Shown here in pieces: positions 44,401-56,000 of a stretch of 64,000 bases of DNA. The position numbers and the translations under genes were made by a program. The notes under the pieces were generated by a model, which was not told the origin of the DNA, did not search any database, and was given only the letters and a program-made list of their open reading frames with translations. Origin of the DNA: Trebouxia sp. TZW2008 (Eukaryota; Chlorophyta; Trebouxiophyceae; Trebouxiales; Trebouxiaceae); NCBI GenBank assembly GCA_002118135.1, contig BDIU01000325.1, positions 62,001 to 126,000 on the forward strand, in the 5' to 3' direction. The number at the start of each line of letters is the position of its first letter. The first letter of the stretch is position 1.

Positions 44401-47291
44401 TGCCCCCTGCACACGTGCACGCAGACTGCCCAACATACTCAATTGGTGCATTCTCTCTGCAAGACAATGAAACACGTATGTTGTGACGGCCATTGTCAGT
44501 CCATCACAAGCTGCTGTTGATGCCAAGCTCTGGTGCTGTTAGTCAAACCCCCTTGCAGGCATTTGTCGGGCTTGCAACAGTTGGATTGAGACCAGATGAC
44601 TTATCCGTGTGCATATTGTTTCCAATGCATTTGACAAAACAAGCCTGCAGGTTTGATGCAGAATTGGCCTGACAGCTGCCACAAGCATTGTGCATCACTA
44701 TGACCACAACTTGTTCACAGGGACGCATGACAGTCAACAGTGTCCCTCAAAAGATCAAGCAGAAGTGTGCAGAAGGTCCCACACCTTCTGCGCTTTCAGA
44801 GTGCTGCGCTCTTCAGTCAAAGCACTGAGCTGGATACGGTCTTCAGCTGCAGCTGCCTTCAGCCATGCCATTTGCAGCTCAAGGTGGAGGGTGCTGACCC
44901 CAGAGGCATCCTTTTGGGCCCTCAGTATGCTGCATTCCTCAGTCAATGCATTGAGACGTGCACAATTTTCAGCTGCAACTGCCTTCAGCCAGGCTGTTTG
45001 CACCTCAAGGTGAAGGGTGCTGACCCTAGAGGCATCCTTCTGCGCTCTCAGGGTACGGTTTTCCCCAGCCAATGCAGTGAGTTGGGTGCGGTCTTCAGCT
45101 GCAACCGCTTTTAGCCATGCAGTCTCGACTTGCAGCTGTAAGATGCTGAGCTTGAACTCATCCTTTTCAGGTTGAGCAGCCATGTGCCCCTGCCGGCAAA
45201 TGCAACAGAGTCAATGACGACAAATTGATGATGATGACAATGATGTGTTACATCTTGTAGGACAGGTGCTAACTTGGTGTGACGCAAGTCTTGCCATTTT
45301 GTCCTGCAACCCACATGCCGAGATGAAAGTTGCTGAAGCTGAGGCAGACCAAGAAGTGCCTATAAGCAAAATCTGGTCAGAAGCACAGCCAGATCTCACA
45401 CAGTGGGACTGATGTTTAGCGCAAGAAACCAATGTGTCTAGCGCATGCGGATGCATGCAGCTGATGTTTAGATTATAATCGCTGTGGGTTTAGCTAGTGG
45501 TGAGCTCATTGCAGACTCAAAGAAGCTGTGGTTGGCTGTGCAATGCGCAGTTGACAGCATGCAATGCACCACACCCATATTGAAAGAAGATGCAAGATCA
45601 AATTCAAAAGCACACAGGGCGAGCAGAAACTGGCAATGGCTGCAGATCACATGCATGGTTGAGCACAACGCAGGGAAGTTTGTCAAATGCAAGTGCAGTG
45701 GTCATTGCAGTAATGCATGCGCAGTGACATCAAGCATCAAGAAGCTTAAGCGATGCATCAACAGCTTTGGCAAATCAATGTCATGCAAAGGAGATATGCT
45801 GAAGAGTGTGCAAGGACCAAACCTCCTTGAAGGAAGCCCTCTTGCTGTCCACCAAAAGGGTTCTCATCTCCTGCATGAGACAATACATTGGATCCTGAGT
45901 CAGCAATTGAGCACACTTGTCAGTTGTAACACCTATCTTTTTTACACCCTGCAAGTAAGTGGACACCTGCCAAATGCATTTACAAATGGGCAATTCTCAT
46001 ATATGACACGTAGAAAACTTGGGCAAAGGACCTGCTGATCAGTATGCATGAAATTCATGCAATGCTTTACCTGCTGGTGGGACTGTAGAGGAACGACAAA
46101 CGCTGCGCGCTGACCACCCTTGTTGTAGCGCTCCAACTGAAACAGCTCACCCTGGAACATTTCGGATTGTTTCAGTGTATGATGGCTTGTTGCAGAGCAA
46201 ACGGGATGCTTCAGGGCTGATTCAAATCACATACTGATGTTGAACAAGTGCTGCAGATCGAGAGTATTCCAGTAGATCGCGTCAGCGCATGCACGCAGAT
46301 AATACACTCATGCTAATTTAGCTGCCTCACCTGATTAATGCGCAGAGAAACCCCAACCTGGACGAGGGCGTCCGCAACAAATCGGTGTGGCTCAGCCTCC
46401 TCCACCTGTTCTTGAATATTCTGGAACCTCTGGCAGAAGTTCAGCTTCCTCTGCTTATACAACTGCGCCACACAATTGTGCGTGACATCAGTAAGGTGCA
46501 GACTTGAACAGAATGCATCTGGCAAGCTTGCAACAAAATGTCCAAAAGCAGACAGCATTGCTGCCTCAAGTTTTCACCTGCTGTTGTCTAGCATCTGCCC
46601 CAGCAGGCAAATCTAAATCTAGAGCTGGAAAGACGCACGCCTGGGAGAACCTGACTGCTTGGTGCATCTCGCTGCACAAGTCCTCTCTTGACTGCACAGG
46701 AAGCAATTTTTCCAGCATCACTTACACATTGTGATGTAGAACGTGTGCCGCTCACGCAAGCAATGCAAACTCATCAGAAATGTCAGGATATGATAGCGGA
46801 TTTACAGCTACTGAATTGTGGTGTGGAGGTGCTGAACTTCACTTGGACTGACCTGCCGAAGAGCAATGCTCTCCTGTGTCATGTGCGCCAGTCCTGATGC
46901 AAGTTCTTGCAAGTGTGCAGTGTACATCATCTGTTTGCTATCGAAGTCCTTGCAAATCTGCATCAGCATTAGCAAAAATGTCAGCAGTCTTTCCCAGCCC
47001 TTGATCTCTGGGGTTGGGTCACAATGTTTGCATCAGCAGTCAGCTGTGTCCAAATGCTTTTTTGCGATTGGTCACCAGGCTCAAGACTTGAGTATACTTT
47101 AGTTCACAGACAGCACGCAGCAGACCGCGAACAAGCTGAGAACACTCACACGTCAAACAAGATGTGCCACGGCAAATGTTTTGTTCCGTGAACGGCAATA
47201 CTACACATCGCAAACAGGTCCTCCAAGCACTTACCTGGCTGATTGGCCATTTGCTCTTTGTGAGCATAGCTGGAAGCTCTACAATTGCCAT
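30389..47291 (-). CDS. Long coiled-coil protein with C-terminal atypical protein kinase domain
   Basis: Model exons (minus): 47291-47235, 47135-47076, 46957-46853, 46691-46578, 46462-46331, 46151-46071, 45948-45823, 45303-45274, 45189-44785, 44247-44207, 43878-43785, 43386-43268, 42920-42827, 42516-42398, 42048-41031, 40762-40665, 40345-40252, 39959-39841, 39443-39353, 38987-38869, 38645-38555, 38137-38012, 37486-37223, 36970-36860, 36665-36561, 36397-35984, 35762-35652, 35163-35089, 34831-34484, 34078-33968, 33682-33608, 33334-33168, 32749-32543, 32216-32186, 32138-32088, 31685-31550, 31046-30808, 30601-30389. Phases agree throughout (1,996 aa). Optional exon 39123-39091. A long coiled coil covers about aa 220-1050. 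The last 300 residues form a kinase fold: VIGKTSRGTEVLY loop, lysine in ACKQLP, CDLKPDN catalytic loop, IDLSGS for DFG, SPE, DIWAVGCLF. Substrate unknown. It could be two genes, but no stop/start pair splits it. Confidence 0.62.
33608..36397 (-). repeat. Tandem duplication of a three-exon block in the kinase gene
   Basis: Exons 36397-35984, 35762-35652 and 35163-35089 correspond in order, phase and content to exons 34831-34484, 34078-33968 and 33682-33608. The middle pair are both 111 nt (HASS...AAFLQSF versus HASS...AAFLQSI) and the last pair both 75 nt (AGLQHFEGAGR in each). The first pair share repeated MEATSVEGELHE and TVADG motifs but differ in length (414 versus 348 nt). All exons are phase 0-0, so both blocks fit the reading frame. 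Unit length is about 1.5 kb including introns. Confidence 0.9.
35418..35640. repeat. GAT/GGT-rich microsatellite in an intron
   Basis: A long run of gatgatgatg, ggtggtggtg and gatgacaatgatgg words fills the intron between the 111 nt and 75 nt exons of the upstream block. The corresponding intron of the other block (33683-33967) has no such run, so it arose or expanded after the duplication. The methionine-rich plus-strand ORF here is a by-product of the repeat. Confidence 0.9.
41031..42048 (-). repeat. Alanine/glutamine coiled-coil repeats in a 1,018 nt exon
   Basis: This single exon of the kinase gene codes for 339 residues of near-continuous helix. Short LAAQ, LADA and LSAQE words recur every 11 or 22 residues. 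Between about 41220 and 41610 a 44-residue unit (132 nt) occurs three times, e.g. ARAEAANTLSAQEAESEH followed by ALAAQRAESAATLAAQI. The exon starts and ends in the phases of the short 94 nt coil exons, which suggests it is one of those exons grown by internal duplication. Confidence 0.88.
44785..45165 (-). repeat. Three 44-residue coiled-coil repeats in one exon
   Basis: Within the exon 45189-44785 the unit STLHLEVQTAWLKAVAAE... ALTEE...LRAQKDAS is present three times at 132 nt spacing. Identity between units is high at the DNA level (tggctgaaggcagttgcagc-like words), indicating recent duplication. The same 44-residue period occurs in the 1,018 nt exon of the same gene. Confidence 0.9.
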
Positions 47292-49459
47292 GATGTTTCG
47301 AGCTGAAAGTGCGTGCGCACGCTAGCTCTGATAGCTAGCTCTGACAGCGTTTGAACGGGCTTGCCTCTTCAACCTACCCCAGTGCTGAGTGGCAACTGTT
47401 GCCGTTTATGTTGTTCAACCTCCGGTATGCAGTGTCGACACCGCAAAAGCTGTGCGCATGCGACAGACCAAGCTCTAACGCATTGTAGGCGACACACGAT
47501 TGCGCCCAGCTGCTCACGCTTTTGCAGGTACCCTGTCTGTCCGAGCGGAAATCAAGCAAAAGTTTTACTGTAGAAGAGCCCAAATCCCAGTCCAAATCCC
47601 CAAAACCACTTCTCTGCAGCGTGTTGCCGCAGGCTGTGCTGGCACTAATCTCGCTGCCCACATCGTTGCACATCATTTTCACGAGATGAAAAAATGCCTG
47701 CATGCGCTAGGCATATCGACTTGACAGAAGTCGTGCTGTGCAGCTTGACATCGAGCAAGGCGTCAGGGATCAGTGAGTTTGCGCTCCCAGGTTGGACAGC
47801 AAGTGTGTAGAAGGTGGGAGACGACAATCAACCAGGTTTTGGGACAGACGTGTCAGGAAGTGTGTCAAGCTGTCGGCGCACGCTGTTAGCGGTCACTTGC
47901 AAACATGTTCAACATGTGCCCGCATCCAGGGCTTTTGACGTACCTGATCTTGAGACGTTGTGCACTATGGTTGTGACAGCTCTAATCTCGGTACGAATAC
48001 AAAGCATCCGCTGCGAAGCTGGAAGTCATGTTGTACAGAGTGGAACCTTTCTTGCAAAACCCCTCTTGCAGCTGAGATAAACAAGTGACAGCAAGTTTAC
48101 AGAAGCGGCCCTGCAGCATAAGGATTGGTGCAGATCCTCCTCAGCCACCAATGCTGATGTGTGTTGTGCCAATGTCAGCATTGTCATGTCCAATGGCCAT
48201 TGGCAGCAGGTATGTATAGAAGTGAGTGTGCTCAAGTTGGTGCACCTGCCATGTTGGCTTGCAAGCAGAAGACAAAGACTTGAGACAGATGTGCAATTGT
48301 GGCTATACAACAGTGTGAGCAGTCATGCACTGCTGCGTTGTCATTGTTTGGGCAAGCTGCCGTTCAGACAACAAATTGAATGAAAGATCTCTGGCCTTGA
48401 TACATGATCCTTGTCGCATATCAGAAACAAGTAGGAAAGGACACCAGCAATGCATTCCTCCATGTTGCTGCCTCACGACTGTCACAGAGGCTCCACAAGA
48501 CAGTTGCGTATGCACATTGTGACTTTGTGTGTTACAGCTTACTGAAGGCAAGCGCAAGAGCTCCACCTATGCGCAGCATTTGTGTGCGTCCATCAGCAAA
48601 GCTTCCTGCCTGCTCTGCGACAGTAAGGTGTCACTGACAGAGCCTTCAAAGGCTTTAGGACCAGTCAAGCTTTCATGCGTACTGCCTCACAATCATCAGT
48701 GAGTCTGTGATGTTCCCACACTGCAAGTGTGCTGAGACCCACAACTGAACAGCTGTGAATACTGGAAGACACTTGAGCCTTATGACATAGGTCCGACAAC
48801 TCATTTCAGGATTGCTCGGCGCAATGTGCTGATGCCTGCTGTTGCAGGTGACAAGTTGTACATGCCTCTGCATGTATGATGTGTTGCAATCATCTCACAT
48901 CGATGGTGAATTTGTCTGAGATTCAGATGCCAACCTCAAGCATGTATACACTCCGCTTGATCAGAGTGAGCAGAAACGGGTTCTAAGGCAGCGTATGTGC
49001 TACTGCTGGCGGTGTTTGTTTCACCACTGCAGTCATAGTGGCGCCTTGAATCTGCGTCTACAAACTTGCACCTAGCCTGCTCTGGCCAGAGCAGCCTGTA
49101 ACAACAGATGTTGCACTTGGATCCGCGACCGTATGCATGCATCATCGTGCAAGCAAGGTGAAGCAGTGACCAGTGTCAAGACCATGCGCAGAGTCTGACA
49201 GTCAGTGACGCTGATCCTGAAACATCGGAAGGATCGCTGAAGAGAATTCGAAGCTGCTTCTGGAAGCTTCATTTTTGTACACGTGAGCATTTCCTTTTCT
49301 AAAACCAGGATTTCCTTTGTGAGGCTGCGCAATTTTTGTACAGCTCTGTCACTGTTTGCACATCACTGCAGGCCATCTGAGGAATCGCTGCGACACAGCC
49401 TTGACTCTGACGGCTGTTAGGCGGAGTAACAGAGTCAGCGGTGGTCTGAAAGCTGCAAC
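47292..49459. other. Divergent intergenic region between two coiled-coil genes
   Basis: About 2.2 kb separates the minus-strand kinase gene start from the plus-strand start at 49460. It may hold both promoters. Minus-strand stretches at 49280-49330 (SLTKEILVLEKEMLT) and 48713-48760 (CGNITDSLMIVRQYA, then stop, after a TTGCAG) look slightly protein-like and could be exons of a small gene, but I could not join them in phase. No repeat array or RNA gene is seen. Confidence 0.4.
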
Positions 49460-51688
49460 ATGTCTCCAGTGGCGAATCGTTCTGTGGTAAGCGCCGACTA
49501 GTTGCCTCTGGCTTCAGCCTGTCCTTTGGCTATGCATTGCATGATGCACGTCAGGTGTATGCGCTGCATCCGTCGATGAAGCTATGGCCTGCAGCTGCAG
49601 CATGCACCTGTTTGGCTCGCCTTTCGGCCTGGTGCGCTCGACGTGATTTCACATCGTCGTATTGCTTGCTATACAGGAGCAGAGTCAGCGTCCAGGAGAC
49701 TCTGCGGCGGCATCAGCGACTGGCAATGCCCTCAGCCAGGTAAGCAAAACTGGAGGTGCAAGTTGAATTTCATTTTAAACCAGCTGGGCTTCTCATCAGA
49801 GCGCTGGCATCACAGCTTTGCCATCAGGGTCATTGTATGCCATGCATTCTGGCAGATGCATCTTGAGCAACCGCTCAGCTCAATCATTAAGGTTGCAGCT
49901 GCAGGTTTCATAAAAGCTGCGAAGTCAATGTGCTGTGCAATGCAATGCAAAGCAATGCAATGCAATGCAATGCAATGCTTTGCCTGTCTGTGAATGGCAT
50001 GGCTTTTGCCAAAGGCATGCGCATGACATGCTGATGCTTGTCAAGCTCTTGCACACAGCAATACCAATTGTCTCTTCTGCTGCATTTTTCGTGCTACTCT
50101 GTTGTGCAATAGTGCAGCTGACACTTGACTGCGCAACACATTTATGGCAGCGACGTACATGGCAGTAGTCTCGTCAATTTGCAAGTCCATGTAACCTGAA
50201 GATATGAGCTTATGGTTGACTCTCGGTGACAGTGCTTGCAGGCCACGGCAAAGAGGAGACAAACAAAAACCAGAGCGAAGCGCCAGCCCCTCACCTATGC
50301 TGCTGTAGGAACGCCTGAAAACCTTCAACAGCAATACCGTCAGCAAGCAACTGAAGCTGCAATGAAGAGCATCCATTTGCCGCATTTAGATGATATGATG
50401 GCCCAGCTGTCTTCCTGGGACCATACAGGAGATAAGCGAGTATGCTGACAACTACATACAACCACTTTATGTGTCAAGCTGTGAATGTTTGAGTATGTTA
50501 GCCATCAAGCTTTGCTGCATGCTGTCTATGTCTCCAACGCTTGCTCATCAAATGCTTGCGCATCCTTCTGGGTCGGTACAATTGAGCTTTGACTTGCAGG
50601 ATTGAATAGCTTGCATGCAATTTGCATTTGCGCGTCATGTTACAGCTTGAATGGAGCATGCAGTATTGCCTTGCCCATAGCATGCGACCCTTCGCTGCAG
50701 TCTGGCCTTGCAGATGGCCTCTGAATCTGCTATCAACCAACAGAGCTCTCATCGTCATGCACAATCCCACTGCAACTTCTTATCAGCATTGTAAGCTCTG
50801 CTTTGCCTTTGACAACCAGCTTTATGCTTGAACTTGAAAAGTGTGTTTGCATTTTGAGTGTGTAGTTTGTTTGTGCAGATTTTTGAAAGCGTGAGCCGGT
50901 TTGATCTGCGTGACACGGCTGCCAAGCTGTCACAGCAGGGCTCTACCATCATGGTGCTACAGCATGACATAAGCCAGCTGGAAGACCAGAAGCACACCTG
51001 GCAACAGGAGCAGAAAGAAATGATAAGCGACCTCAGCTTGTCTGAAGAAGAAGTGCAACGACAAAAGGAAATGCTGTCTGACAGAGACAGTCATATCCTC
51101 AGTTTGAAACAGAAGTTGTCCAGCATGGAACTGAAGCTAGCTGACAGTAACAATGAAAATGGCCAGCTGAAGCAGCAGTTGTCAAGCACTAGTACTGGTA
51201 GCAAGGACGATAAGATTCAGGAGCTACAGCAGGTTGTGCAGCAGCTGCGTCAGGAACTTGACCAGAAGAACACAGCTGCTACATCATCAAGGTCAGAGTC
51301 AGCACAGGCAGAATCCCTTACTCTGGCAGAGCTGCACAAGCGTAACCTGCGCTTGAAGGCTGCTATCAACACATATATGGCAACATCTGTGGCTTCAAAT
51401 ACTGCGCTTCACGCTCTGGTCAATGGCGGTAAGCTCTTCCACTCCTCTATTGAACTGCCTTGCATTGCTGCTAGCAGGCTTCCAAGTCACGCTGCATGAA
51501 GGGAGTGACAGCAAGTTGCAGCACTGGACGCCACTGTGCAGCTTGTCATGCCTGTGCTTTGAAATTTCATGCTGAGGTGCTTTTGTACTTGGACAGCAAC
51601 TGACATGTACTTAGTGCAGCATTGCCATCCTCATATTGCACATCAGTTTCTCAATGTCACTGCAGGGGAGTTGGACGTGGAGACGTGA
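49460..51688 (+). CDS. Coiled-coil protein of unknown function, complete five-exon gene
   Basis: Model exons (plus): 49460-49486, 49677-49739, 50242-50439, 50879-51428, 51666-51688. Phases agree and give 286 aa from ATG to TGA. The first 30 residues are Ser/Ala-rich. Residues 31-50 hold a basic stretch (AKRRQTKTRAKRQ), a possible nuclear signal. From about residue 85 the chain is a long alpha-helical coiled coil (LVQ/KQKLSSMELKLADSNNE, IQELQQVVQQLRQELDQK), broken by a Ser/Thr-rich linker near residue 210, and it ends with a conserved-looking LTLAELHKRNLRLKAAIN segment. I do not recognise the family; centrosome, kinetochore or adaptor roles are all possible. The last exon is only 23 nt. A TGTAA at 51820-51824, 132 nt after the stop, fits a green-algal polyadenylation signal. 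Confidence 0.82.
49936..49978. repeat. Pentanucleotide microsatellite (GCAAT)n
   Basis: Eight to nine gcaat units with one interruption (gcaaagcaat) lie in intron 2 of the plus-strand coiled-coil gene. Confidence 0.95.
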
Positions 51689-53016
51689 TCAAGCTTGTTC
51701 AATCTATGAGAAGGCTATTTTCGACACTGTCAAGCAGGCCAGATCAGTGACTTCCAGCTGGTTTGCAGTCCATGGTGGTGGTTCTGGCGCAGTGCAGCAA
51801 TCAGATGGCAGATAGTATATGTAATTGGGTCAGCAAGGCACTAGGCCTGTCAATGTAGTATGTATGCCCAGTGCAGATATGTCATCACGCTCATCACACA
51901 GGCAGCTGATGCTGACTAGCCGATGTCAGGGTAGCTGATGTCAGATAGGGATTAGCATGTAGCAGGTGCAATGGCACCCCTCGTAGAGAGTAGCAGTAGG
52001 CAGTCTTGCAAATCCAGCAAAAGGTGTTTTGCTGTCACAAAGTTCACACAATTCCAATCTGGTTTGTTAGTCAAGCTTGTAGCACATTGGTCTGTTCCCA
52101 TGTCTTTGAGAGGCCCTGGCAACAAGTAGTACAGCTGTAATGACTGATGTGCAGCCTGCTCAATGCTGCACTTTCATGCAATATGTTGCCAGACAAAAGC
52201 ATGCAGCCATATCGTTTGAAAGAGTAGCTTCTGTCAGCAGAGCAGCCTAGGCCATGATGTGGTGACAATCTGCATGTGGTATTGCTGCCATTGTTTTAAG
52301 CTGCGCAATTTGTGCTCGACTTTGCATACAATGTCCTGATGAGCAGTAATAGCAGCTCATGTATATGCTGTTCTGAGCAGCACTTATGGCAGTCATCAGA
52401 GCACTGATGACAGGCTTGTGAGAGTTGGTGCATCATGTGCAGAATGAGCCGAACGTGCATGATGCAAGGTGGAACAAGCCCCTGCAAGCGCTGACCCAGG
52501 ATCAGAAATCACGCATGACGCCTCAGTGACGATCAATGCGGTTCAGCAGCTTTGCATGCACCCGCTGTATGCAAGTAGCAGACCAGACCGAATTTTACAA
52601 GCAGGCCATGCTTCAGATGCGCAGTGTGTCAGCACACCCAAGCGTTAAGCTGGATTCACAGAGCAGAGAGCACGACACCCATGGAAACACTACACTGAGC
52701 AGATCTAAAGACACTCAAAACGAGCAGCACAAAATCTTTCGTCGAATTATTGCACAGCCATCTACACGGCAAAATTTGCATGCATTCTTAGCATTCAGCA
52801 TGAACCTGGCCATTGCGTTTTGCCCAGCATATGTTGTACAGCTATAATGTAGTGCCCATTGGGCAGACTGACACAGTGTATATAAAAAGCTCAAAGCTGA
52901 CACTGCGCATGCGCAAACAAGATAGCACAATCAGGGTGTGGTGGGCATAGATAGAGATCTGTCTATCCTTTTGACTTGAATTGACCAAAACAGCTGCGCA
53001 TACTGCCATGTTACGC
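51689..53016. other. Convergent intergenic region
   Basis: This holds the 3' ends of the plus-strand coiled-coil gene and the minus-strand FNDC3-like gene. Besides TGTAA at 51820-51824 there is a plus-strand ORF at 52536-52847 without recognisable content. No repeat array, RNA gene or mobile element was seen. Confidence 0.5.
51820..51824 (+). terminator. Likely polyadenylation signal TGTAA
   Basis: TGTAA is the usual polyadenylation signal of green algae. This one lies 132 nt downstream of the TGA of the plus-strand coiled-coil gene, a plausible 3' UTR length. The assignment is inference from position and motif alone. Confidence 0.45.
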
Positions 53017-56000
53017 TCATCTACCAAAGTTGTAGCCTCTCCTGTCTACACCAGCACCAGGCTTCCATTTGATGATGATTGCCAGAAGCAGTATAGCTAC
53101 CAGTGCAAGGATGATGTGCCATCCATGCTTCTTGCATGCCTTGTTTGCAGCAGATATGCCATTTTTGCATGGCACATATACAGGCATCAGGGATTGAGGC
53201 ACAGTGCCAACATTGATTTGTTTGGGGATAAACCCAAAAGACCATCTAGTGACCCACTTCCAGGGCTTGACAACCACCAGATTTTCCGGCAGTGGCACCT
53301 TTGATGCTTTGACAAGGCCTGCAGCATCATCACAAGCTCTCAGCACATTCTGCTGCCGGATGTTCTTTTGCTTGCACAGCCGTTGGGTGGATGTGTACAG
53401 AAGTGCTTGCTTCATCAGGAGGAAGCGCCCTGTTTTCCATTGACTGACACAGCTTGGGCACGGAAGGCAAGCACTTTGTTGAGTGCTGACATACGCAAAC
53501 AGGAACATTGTATTTAATGCAGCCTTGCACATGACACACACGTTGCTTCTGCACTCACACGGAATCCAATGACAGGACATAACATTTTAAGACAATTCGT
53601 ATGCGACAGCCAGTTATTCACATAAGACTCATTCTGTACGGTAGTCGCGCACTCACCCCCTTTCTTGCGGATCTTGACAACACCACCGCTTGGATAGCTA
53701 GGCGGAAGACCGTCAGAATCTCCCTGTGCTGTACTGCCCCTTTGCCTCCTGACAGAAGTAGTGGAAAGGGCTTTTGCCTCTGCCCCTGTTGAAGGGCCGC
53801 CTTGAGCAGACGCCTCACTCATGACTGAGGGTGGCTTAGAGACTGGTTCCCTGTTGCCAGGCGTCTTAAAGCTGAACGTTGCGCTATGACTACCATGGCC
53901 TGAGCCCTGATCACCCACACACCTCATCCTTATCTGCAATGACCATGACATACTGTTGGCAACATGACACCTTACATAAGAGCCAGACTAGCTCTGCTTT
54001 GGCTTGGCTCAAAACAAAAGCATAGCAGCTCTGGTCTTGATTACAGACCTAGATCGATGGCACCAGTTGTCAAGAATGCTTGCTGCTTGCATGCATGCCA
54101 GCTCGTGAAGCTTGACAAGGGTGCACAACAAGTGTCAGTTGACGTGCAACTGTCAACCCATGAAAGTTGCAGGATGCCTTGCAAGACAATGACAATCACA
54201 AATGATACAGTAAACTCTTGTTGTAACGACTGCTCTGGTTACCACAAAATTTGTCCTTACATCAAGTTGTCCTTACTCAGAGAGACCACTGCAGTCAGAA
54301 TGCATTGCTTGATTACCAATCGCACTGTCCTTACATCGAGATTGTCCTTACAACAAGAGTTTACTGTAGTACAAACCCTGCTACCTGACGTTGCCTTGCT
54401 TGCTTGCTGGCCTAGGACTGGTAAGCAAACAGATCGGTTTTGAACTAGTCAATATGTGAACAGTGCTCAAATGAAGACACCCACTGTGTATAGGGGCTGA
54501 ACGCGCTTGTGACGCTGTCTGATCCTGTGTGCATATGCTTGGCCAATGTTGGTATAACTGGTCTTATGTGCCAAGCAGAGCATCTTGTCTATTTGACCCG
54601 TGCAATGATCCAGCATAATGAACAAGCAAGCATGGTCACTCACTTGATACTGGGTGCCTGGTAGCAAATCGGGGATGGTGTGCTCCTGCACTTTGCCAGA
54701 GCATGTATGCAGCTGGCGGGCAGACTTGGCGGAAGAGGTGGACATATCAGTCAGCTCAATCTCGTGGGAAGCTGTGCTGGCACAAGCGGCGCCTGCTGTG
54801 CTGTTGCTGTTGCGCTGCCAGCTCACTGTCAGCTTTGGTCTGCAGCAGCATGAACAGAGTTTGTTGTGAGCAATGCTCAGCATGAAGAAAGCCCAGCATT
54901 CAGGAACTTTACATATGTCAGGTGCTTGTGATACAGCATATGCGCATGAGGGCATGAAGAGTTGTCATTGACAGCTTGTTTGTTGTGGTATTAATACTGT
55001 ATGGGCAGATGGCAGGCAGGAATGAAAGCTACTTGAAGGGTCCTGTTCAGCGTGCAAATAACCATACTCCTTCACAGAAGTGCCCAATGTTTGCCAAGAC
55101 TTGCCATCAGTACTTATATTTGAGCAGCAATGGCACCTGCATCTGTATGTTGTACAGAGGAGCTTCACAGTAGCTCTGACACCACAAACCAGACAGCAGG
55201 CTTGCAACATACAACTAGATACCTTTGCAAGGGGTCGGCATCCACAGAGCAGTCCAGCTGTGACGGTGGCTCTGGCGGCAAACAGGTTGTGCCAAAGCTG
55301 CTTTCAGCGCTCCAGTCTCCTTCACCCACAGAATTGACAGCTTGCACTCTCACAGTGTAGCTGGTGCCGGCTGAAAGGCCTTGTAGCCTGTGTTGGAGCT
55401 GCTTGTCTCTGTAGGCATCTTGGAATTGGCTGCCTTGTTGGCTGTCATCACGATGTTGCAGCCTGGAAGCAAGTACAAGGGTGCAGCTTGGAGCAAACTG
55501 ATGTTCACAGCTCTTGTAAGACAAGCTATTCCTGAGCACAAGCTTTGGGGTGAGGTATGGACAGCATGCATAGCTCTGTGGGGCCTTGACTCAAGGCCAG
55601 GACCCAGAGGCAGATCGTCCAAAACGCAGACTGCCTTTCAGCACATGTTGCATCACGTGTTCAAGATCATAACAAGCAGAGTTGCCCACAGCTTGTGCTG
55701 CCTACAGTAGCGCAGGCGCCGTCGTGCTAAGCAAGAACCACAGCAGGGTGATTGCCTGGCAGGCTTTACAGATGTTGCCGTCGCTCAAGACGTCTATTGC
55801 TTGTGGGCTGACCATCACAGCGCTGCTGACCTGTAGGCAAATACTTGTGCGCCGTTCTCTTGCTCAGGCACCTCCCACTTAACAAGCGCCCCAGTTGCGC
55901 TGCGTTTGCTGCAGACTGGCTGAGAAGGCGGACCAGGTGCATCTGCTGCAGTTTTGGCTGAAGCTGTTGGTGACCAAGGACCTTGGCCCTGAGCGTTCTG

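Noticed and set aside
48690..49400. Possible small minus-strand gene with a short coil and a terminal exon (MIVRQYA stop)
   Set aside because: The segments could not be joined in phase with plausible splice sites, and no start codon fits.
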